A stretch of DNA of 64,000 bases from Atrina japonica (Eukaryota > Mollusca > Bivalvia > Pterioida > Pinnidae), in assembly GCA_030159075.1 (NCBI GenBank), contig BROG01001191.1, positions 41,566-105,565 of the forward strand, written 5' to 3'. The notes below the pieces were generated by a model. It was not told the origin of the DNA, did no database searches, and saw nothing but the letters and a program-made list of their open reading frames with translations. Of the stretch, positions 40,847-49,800 are shown one piece after another. How positions within the stretch are numbered: position 1 is the first letter of the stretch; each line of letters starts with the position of its first letter. Position numbers and translations under genes: made by a program.

Positions 40847-43800
40847 TTAAGATTCAAATAATTACTCTCTTGCAGATCCTATAAACAGCAGCAGTAGTTG
40901 GGTTCCATTACTAGTAACTCTGATGTATGAGTATAATAGCCCAGATTCAATATGGCGTCCATACCTGGACCTGGTGCCAGATTATCATGAATTAGATTTA
41001 CCCATGTTTTGGCAAGAGTAAGTAAAACTTGAAATCTTAATTTTTGATTCAACTTATCCGTGTATATTTACAATATACATGTAATTCATGATATAAAGTT
41101 ATAAAATTTTGAATGTTGCTTTATGCCACACTCAATAATTTTTCAGTTATATGGTGGTTGCCAGTTTTTAATGGTGGAGGAGAAAATATGGTTACAATGT
41201 ACCCAGGAAGAGACCACTGGCCTTCCACAAGTGAACTGTCAAACTTTCCCACAAAAATAAGCTTAGACTCCAGAGGCCCTCATGATTCAAAGTGTGATGC
41301 TTTAACCACTCGGTTATAGAGGTTCCTTTATAAAGGTATAAAACATGTCGCTGTTTGTTAGTCTGGCACAAGATACTTACCTGAGCTTAAAACTCAGATG
41401 AATTAATCTGAGCAACATATGTCCAGCATCCTATGTCAGTTTGTGCTGCCTCCACCATTTGTGGCAAAAAATTGGTTCAACATGAGAATCTCCTTTTTTT
41501 CAGATCAGAAAGACAAGAACTGTTGAAAGGTACAGGTGTCATAGAAGCAGTGCAGAGAGATGAGGCCAACATCAAAAAAGAATTTACTGAAATCGTCTTA
41601 CCATATGTCACTAAATATTCAGATATATTTGGGTATGTGTCGGTAATACAAACATTTTTACACATTATTTACCTCATTATGACCTACTGCAATCATCATT
41701 TGTCTGCCAATGTCCATTGTGTGTTATTTACTTTAAGACATTTTTGACTTCTCCTCAAGAACCAATCCTTGGAATGGGCTAATTTTATTAATGGTTTGTA
41801 GCATTCCATAAGTTTTCATAGTTGGTATGTATGTATGTATGTTATGATGTTTTGTGAAAGAAAGAAGGCCTGTATTGACCTGCACAAAAGTCCTTAATTG
41901 TACAATATTACCCTCATGGACTGTTACGATGTGTTGATTAAATATAACTGGCAAATTTTTTTATACTTGTTTGAAAAATCAATAAATGACTATTGTAAAT
42001 ATATTTAGATATTTTAGAGAAATTGCTTCATTTCTATTAAAAGATGTAAATTCTGAACTTAAAATAGTTCTCCTTTTCAGACCAGTTTGTCAAAGTTTAG
42101 AGTTTTATAAGAAAATGGTAGCATTTGTGATGGCATATAGTTTCACAGAGCCAAGTCACAGTACTTCAGATAAAGATGATGATGACGATGAAAGTGATGA
42201 AGAAGACTTGGAGAGTTCACCACCTATGATGGTACCGATGGCAGACATACTGAATCATGTTGCCAAAAACAATGCACGTTTATGTTTTGAAAAAGATGCC
42301 CTGAAAATGATATCATGCAAACCCATTAAAAAGGTAAGCAGAACGCAATTAGAATTAAAACCACAACAGAAATTTCTGATTCTACAGTATACATGTATAA
42401 ATTTTTTTTTAATGGGTTGGGGATATTGTTTTTCTCTTAAGCCCCAAATTTGAAAATGGCGGAGGGGATATTGTTTTGGTCATCCTGTTTGTAATATTAC
42501 TGTTTATATTAACACATTTGGGCTTTTCTAATTCATTGATTTACATAAGAGTCCAATGTTTTTCAGGGGGTGATGCTGAGTTGATAAGATACAGGAAGAA
42601 AATAATTATGGCAAAGGTTTACTTTTTCCAGCGTTATGGGACTTTACATTCTTCATAATGGCTTAATTCTCCGGAATATAGCGTTCCTCATACAGATTGA
42701 TCTTCTTTAATGTTGTACATAAGATCTGTATTTTCACTTTCCTATTCAGCTCACTTTTGTTGTTTTATTACTTTATGTGATTTTAGATTTAAATTGATAA
42801 CAAACAAAATTTATGAAACAACATGCAAATTTTAAAGTCACTTTATAGCATCATGCATCATATCTGCATAAATGTGATAATTGTAGAGTGTTATAATTCG
42901 GATTCTCTGTTTTGAAAAGCGATTGATAGAATCTGACATTGGTGTATTGCATGGATTCACCATCCATGTTGTAAGAAACTAGCTGTCCAATCTGAGGTTG
43001 TCCCAAGGATTGGACGTAAAGATTCTTACCTCAAGGGCTTAGATTTCCCTTTCTACTTATCACACTCACATTTGATTATTTTTTCTCCCTTGCATCAAAT
43101 ACATGTTTATGCACTTAAACAATCTGACACAAGTTTTGATGCACTGTATTCTCATCACATAGAAGTCTTCATAGTGTGTGCAGCTTGTCTACAAACTACA
43201 TGTAAGGTGTGGTCACAATAATTCAGGCTTGGCAAAATGGGAGATATGCCCATCCAAGGTGGAAGAATAAATAATCTGTTCACCTTGTAGACAAAGCCTT
43301 AATATGTTTCCTTAGTGTATTGAATCATTCATATTATCAGAGTAAGTAAACCACATGTTGTCATTTTTATGCTCTGAGTTGTCAGGGGCACCAGTGGAAC
43401 CTAAGCTGATTTTTTGTGAAGAAGTTTGCAAGTTTACTTCTGGAAGGCCGGTGGTCTTTTCCCTGGTACATTGTAAGAAGGTTCTCTCCTCCACCATTAA
43501 AAACTTGCTGCCACCATATAACTAAAAACTGGTTGAGTGTGGCTTAAAACACTAATCAAAATAAAAAAAAGAAAAAAAAATCAAAATCAAATCTAAGTCG
43601 TCAGCATAACAATGCTTAGTAGCCTTTATCAAACCCAATCTGGTGTCAGGTTGTACATATCAGACCACTTGGTCTGGTAACAGACATCATGTTCTGTTTT
43701 TACATGGTCACCCAAAATCCTTGATACATTTGTAGTTACATAGAAAACGGTGTTTCATGACAATGACTATCACTATATGGAAGTTAATTCTGTTTTGAAA

Positions 43801-46800
43801 TAAGTTTGCCTTTACGTCATGTTGGCACTTTTCTATGTTAAGATTTGTTTTACAGGGAGAAGAAGTTTTTAACACATACGGAGAGCTAGCTAACTGGCAT
43901 CTGCTGCATATGTATGGATTTGTGGAGGAGTATCCCAAGAACCACTATGATACAGTAAATCTCTGTTGGTTCTAAGGTCATGAAACAGTACCCTTTTCTA
44001 ATCCCAGTCATAACTTCAAGAAAATACATATTCTCAATTCTTTCTAGTTCAGTAACAGCACAATGTGTTTTAAGTCTTTTATTGTTTTATAGATATCTGG
44101 ACTGAGTCTAAAAATTTTACTAAAATCTGACCAAACCTGATATCTGATTTGCTAAGCAGGCTAATTTTAGAATATTCTCAGACTTGAGTAAATTCTTAAG
44201 TTTTATGGTGCCGGCTCCAGGTCTGATTTGTTGCATTTGACCTCCTTGGTATTGTCGGATTCACATAAGAGGGCGGAGTAACCTTTTGATTATCATACAG
44301 ATGATTCTACTCATTTTTCGGTTATGACAAGCTGCATGTGGAAAACGTTTTATTCCTCACGAGATACTCTCTTATGTATGGTGACAAGTAGGAAAGATTA
44401 CTCTAGCCAGTGTAATTTTAATGTTATGCTTTAAAACCTAAAATTTAAACTCGTCCAGGTCAAGAAAGGGTTCACAAGACTCCATCCCACCAGGTTATAC
44501 AAATTTACTATATTCTCAGAAATGAGGTAAAGTAATTTGTGTATTGTAAGAGGAGCATGCATATATAGATGATATTTGACAATTGTTTTTGAATAACATG
44601 TTTATTACATCGAGTGAGGCGGGATAATATATATTTAACATCAGTGCGTAGCACCATCTGAAACTGAAATGTGTTTTTTCAAGACAGGTGGCCCCTAAAA
44701 AGAGGTTTTATTTAAAGGATTATTTGACAGGATGTCCACCACAATATATCTGAAATATTGCTGAAAGTTGTGTAAAACAATAACCAACTTTTCAGAATGT
44801 GGTATCACAAGACAGGTGGTCTCTCACAAGAGTGGTTTGTCAACATAGGTTTCACTGTGTCAATGTGTAGAGACCTGTAATGGAATTGTGAAAGTGAAGA
44901 CCAATGATCAGAGGTTGATGAGATTTAGTAATAAAGTAAACATGCTTCTTAGACATTTGTAATATGCCATAACAAAGAAACAGTGAGAAAATGATAGATC
45001 TTTTGTATACCAACATAGACCTAATTATACATTTGAAAAATAAGATCTTATCTGTCAGTGATAATCTCTTTTGTATATATGTACTTCCAGGTAGATATGC
45101 CCATGTGCTGTGTCCTGCAAGCTGCCCAAGCTGTACAGAGTAGTGATGACCAAACTCTGTTACAGGAGAAGTGGACTTTCCTGTCTGATATAGTATTTAC
45201 CTAAGTTCTTCTTCTGATATCATGTTTTAGGGGTTCATTAGAAAAGGAGTTGTTTTCACTGATTTTCTGATAAGAAGTTCTCATTCTGATATATATAGTT
45301 TTGCTATAGGTTCTGTTTCTGATATAGTTTTGCTATACATTCTCTTTCTGTTATAGTTTTGCTTTAAATTCTCTTTCTGATATAGTTTTGCTATAAATTA
45401 TTTTTCTGATATTGTTTTGTTACACAAGTTATCTTTCTGATATTGTTTTGTTACACAAGTTATCTTTCTGATATTGTTTTGTTAAAAGTTCTCTTTTTGA
45501 TATATTTTTGCTATATGTTCTCTTTCTGATTTAGTTTTGCTGTAAGTTCTCTTTCTGACATAGTTTTGCTGTCAGTCTTTTCACAAAACCACTGTTGCCA
45601 TTTCTCCAAATTTACAAAAGTTAAAAAAAATTTCCATTGAATGTAGTAGAGTGGAACTTGTTTTGAAAGACCATTGCCGCTTAAATTTGGTCTCTCAAAG
45701 CAGGTGGCCTCTTAAGACATTTGGTCTCTCATGATAGATGGGATCTCAAAAGAGGTTTTGTTTAAAATATTTAACAACAAGATGTGTATGTGAAAAACAA
45801 ATGCCCTCAGTCCCAACTTTGTATATAAGCGGGACAGAATTATGGATAAACAGACAGACAATCCAAACAGTATATCCCTAGCCCCCTGCAGACCTTTCAG
45901 GTCGGGGCATAAAAAGGTTTTCAGAGTGTGGTCTCTCAAAAGACAGGTGGTCTTTCATTAGAGTTGTCTTCCAAAACGATTCCTCTGTAATTACAAAGCT
46001 TGCTGTTAAACTTCATTTCTTTTATGTTGAGGTCTGTAAGTTTTTGTTTTGAACTCATTCATTGATTACCTGTTGAATTTTGATAAGTGTTTCGTAAACC
46101 ATAACGTGACTCACAGTTGCTTTACATATACAGCTTCATGCCATAAGTTTATGAACAAAGATCATTTTCCCATTACTTTGTATATAAAACGGTCTTTTTG
46201 AAATAGTTTTTTTTATTATTTTCAAGTCTATTTTCTTGATTTTTTAAACAATTATATTTGAATACATACAGGTTGACCTTGTTACATTTTTATTTGAACC
46301 TGATTGTTAATTAAAAAGTTACATACATTCATTCTTGCTTGATAAATTTTGCAACACTATTTCCTTCTTTGTTCCTAATAAATTACTTTCAAGAAAATAC
46401 TTGTTGTAAAGAAAATACATGTACCGTATGTTGTATCTCGGAATTTTAGTATCACAGAATAATCAGTGATTTATGAGAAGAAACTACATGTATTAAGCTA
46501 TAGGAGTATGAAATTTCAATACAATTGGTAAAAAAACATACCCAGGAGTACAATTTCAATAAGAATAATTTTACATAGAAAGTTAGGGGAAACTTACATT
46601 TGTTCATAAACTTTTGGCCCTGTACTGTACATTAAAATCATGCAAGCTCCACTCTGTGTTGATCTTGTCAATCTTGTCCTTACAAAAAAAAATGATACTA
46701 TAAATCAAGAAATTAAAACATGTTTTTAATTTTAGGGATAATCGAACTAAGACATAAATGCCCTATCTATATCTAGTTTTTTCATCGAGAATTTAGTACG

Positions 46801-49800
46801 ACAGTTTATATAAACTCCAAAATTTATCTCTGTGTGTGTTGTAGCATTTTTTTTAATGGAATTTTTAATCTTTTCAGGAAGTAATTGATGAAGACGGAAA
46901 TTTTATCTTGGGAAGTAAAGGTGTTCTGACTGATGAAGAGATGTATGAGACAATGAAGGTAACAACTAACACGACTAACTGTCCTACTACTTCTCACAGC
47001 TTTATAGTGGTCAAGGATTGTCCTCACTGGACAGTGGTCCAAGTTCAGTTACTGGTCAGGACTTACCTGAAACGTTTTAAATACTTACTTACCAGTAATT
47101 TTCATAACAGATGTAATTAAAACCGTAAAACTAAACTCATAAAATGTTCATATTTTGAGCATAACGACCCTAGCCGAAGATGGAGGTGCTATCAGCCTCG
47201 AGCCACCAGTGTTTAATGGGTTAAAGTGGGTCTGTCAGGTCACATCAAATAATTTATTTTTTATTTTTAAGTGAATAATTCGATGTCACAGTAAAAGGAG
47301 CAATAAATAGGTCTACTTTCTGAAAGTCTACTATGCAATCTATAAGAACATGATTATTTTCTGTCCATGAAAATCATGAAACATGAAAATGTAAAGTTGA
47401 TCCAAAAAAGATATATGAGAGGTTTTGGTATTGTATGATAGCGTTGTTTGTTTTGCAGGTGCTCGTGATGGACAAAGCGCAGTTCAGTGATCATAAGGAA
47501 AAGGAAGGATGGAGTGATGACGAAGTGCCGGATCAAAAACCAATATGTGACCTGAGCTCCTATGGTAATTTAGATAAAAATTGACAATTAACTTGCAACT
47601 GTTCAGTTAAGTTCCATGGCAGAATATTGTCCCTTAACTTATCTACCCCTGAAAATAATGTTCTTAAAATGAATGACACAGAGCAATCTATATGTCTCTA
47701 GGGGTATATGGGTTAAGCGTCTGAAACTACAGAATGCTAATTTTCTGTCAGTGTCACCAAATCTTTGATTTATATGAAAAAATATGAAGAAGAGGCAAGT
47801 ACAGTCTAACCTGTGTTAGATAGTCACTCAAGGGAAATCATGAAAGTGAACACACTTCATCTAAACATGATATCGTCTGCTTTTTAGCTGAGACAGAACA
47901 AGTCTGTGCAGAGCCATTTTGTTTAACTTCGATACATGAAAATCCCTCATTGATACGTCATATCTACAGTACATGTTCAAAAGTTTTTACCACGGCACCA
48001 CCATTTATTGGCATTTGCTAGCAAATGTGATCACTTTATAATCAAACAATGAATTGATAATTCTCTACATTATAGATGGGATTAATTAATCGGATTTTCA
48101 TTAGTGGCCTGGCACTGTATTTTGATTGGCTTAGTGAAAAATATTGATATTTTTTCATTAAGCCAATCAAAATACAGTAAAATCAATGAAAATAACAGTG
48201 AAAAAAAAAGCTTTTATTTAATTGATAAATGGTGACTGTTGATTGCCTTATGAAGGTGACTACTAATTGGGGTATAATTTGTGAGGAATTAAAATGACCA
48301 CTTAAAGGGGATGGTGGCTTAATAAAGCTGACTGCATTTACAGTTTAGACTGTAGTAACTATAGTAACTACACCATGGAGGGCCAGTCCTGTAAATTGTC
48401 TATATTCATCTTAGTACCTATGGCCAGTAACTGTTTAAAGTTTATCGTTCAGGGACAAAGTAAGTATAAGGTGGAACCTGTCTTCAGAAACCCCCCACCT
48501 GCCAATGAAATGTGGTCTCTCAAGACAGGTAATCTCTCAAAAGAGGTTTTATCAAAAGCCCCAGTAACACATAGTGGCGAATCAAGGTGAATCTTTTGCA
48601 ATCTATTTTGGTGGTGACCGCAATCAAACTTTCAAAACTGAAGTAACGTTTTCAACCTCTTTGAGGATAATTAGCAAAAATTTGAAGACGAGTGCACAAA
48701 TATAAGAGCAAAATATCATTTCAGACCGAGAATATTTTGCAAACATGGCGACATATTTGCAATCAGTTACAGCATTGAGCAATTATGATGGGATTAATTG
48801 TGAATAATTACGAATTATATCAGATATATATAGGTATGTAATTTGGCAATTGAATTCCATCAGGTTCATTCTGAAAGAAAGTCACAATGTTACTCGCTCA
48901 GAGAAGACTCAAAGAGTTGCATCAGATGTAATGAATGCAAAACTGTCCCAAATGGTTGCTAAAGGGTTCACTATGTTCACTCAAAGGTCATATTTGTTTA
49001 TAAATTGTTGTTGGTTTATCGTCAGAGGTCTCATACATGTCATAGTGTGTCGCTAAAAGTTTGCCATCATAATTGGTTCATTAACAATTCGCATATCATT
49101 TCCAAACGATCGTCAAAAAAGAACACTTTACAAACACGCCATAATAGTTTACTACAACTTTTTTTCAATCACATATGACACAGTTAGGAATCGTTGGAGA
49201 ACAACTTACTACAAGTATGATTTAGCAAATTTTTTGGCAGTCAAAGAAATTTGCAAAGCATGGCAATCATTGAACACACTTTTGGGAATGTTAGAAGACT
49301 AAAATACTTCCAAATCTTTTGCAAATCGCGGTTCATAAATTATTCGCCAAAGGTCATGTTCAGGTGTGACTGGGACTTACAGGATTATTTAACCAAGTGG
49401 TCATAAAAGACCGGTGGTCTTTCATAAGAGTGGACTTTCAAGAGAGGTTCTACTGTCCCATTTTCATTGATCAATCCCACAAGAATTAGGACCGTATAAT
49501 ATCTATACTGTAACATACAACAACTTACAGTTAATCATGTCCATAGTTGTTGTTGTATTGTTGTTTAACATCCCAGGGCTCAAGAATCTTTCACTCATAT
49601 GGCGTCACCAAATGCCGGTGAAGCGCTTCAAATTTTGGCCTATTTTCAGCACTTACAGCCATTGAGCAATGAGGGTTCTTTAACGTGTCAACTTGTTTTT
49701 ACTGTCTCATCCGAAGGACAGGAAAAGTCAGCCATTTCTGCCGAGGCTTGAACAGCGACCCTCCAGTTGTATATTGAGCATTCTACCACAGAGCGATGAT

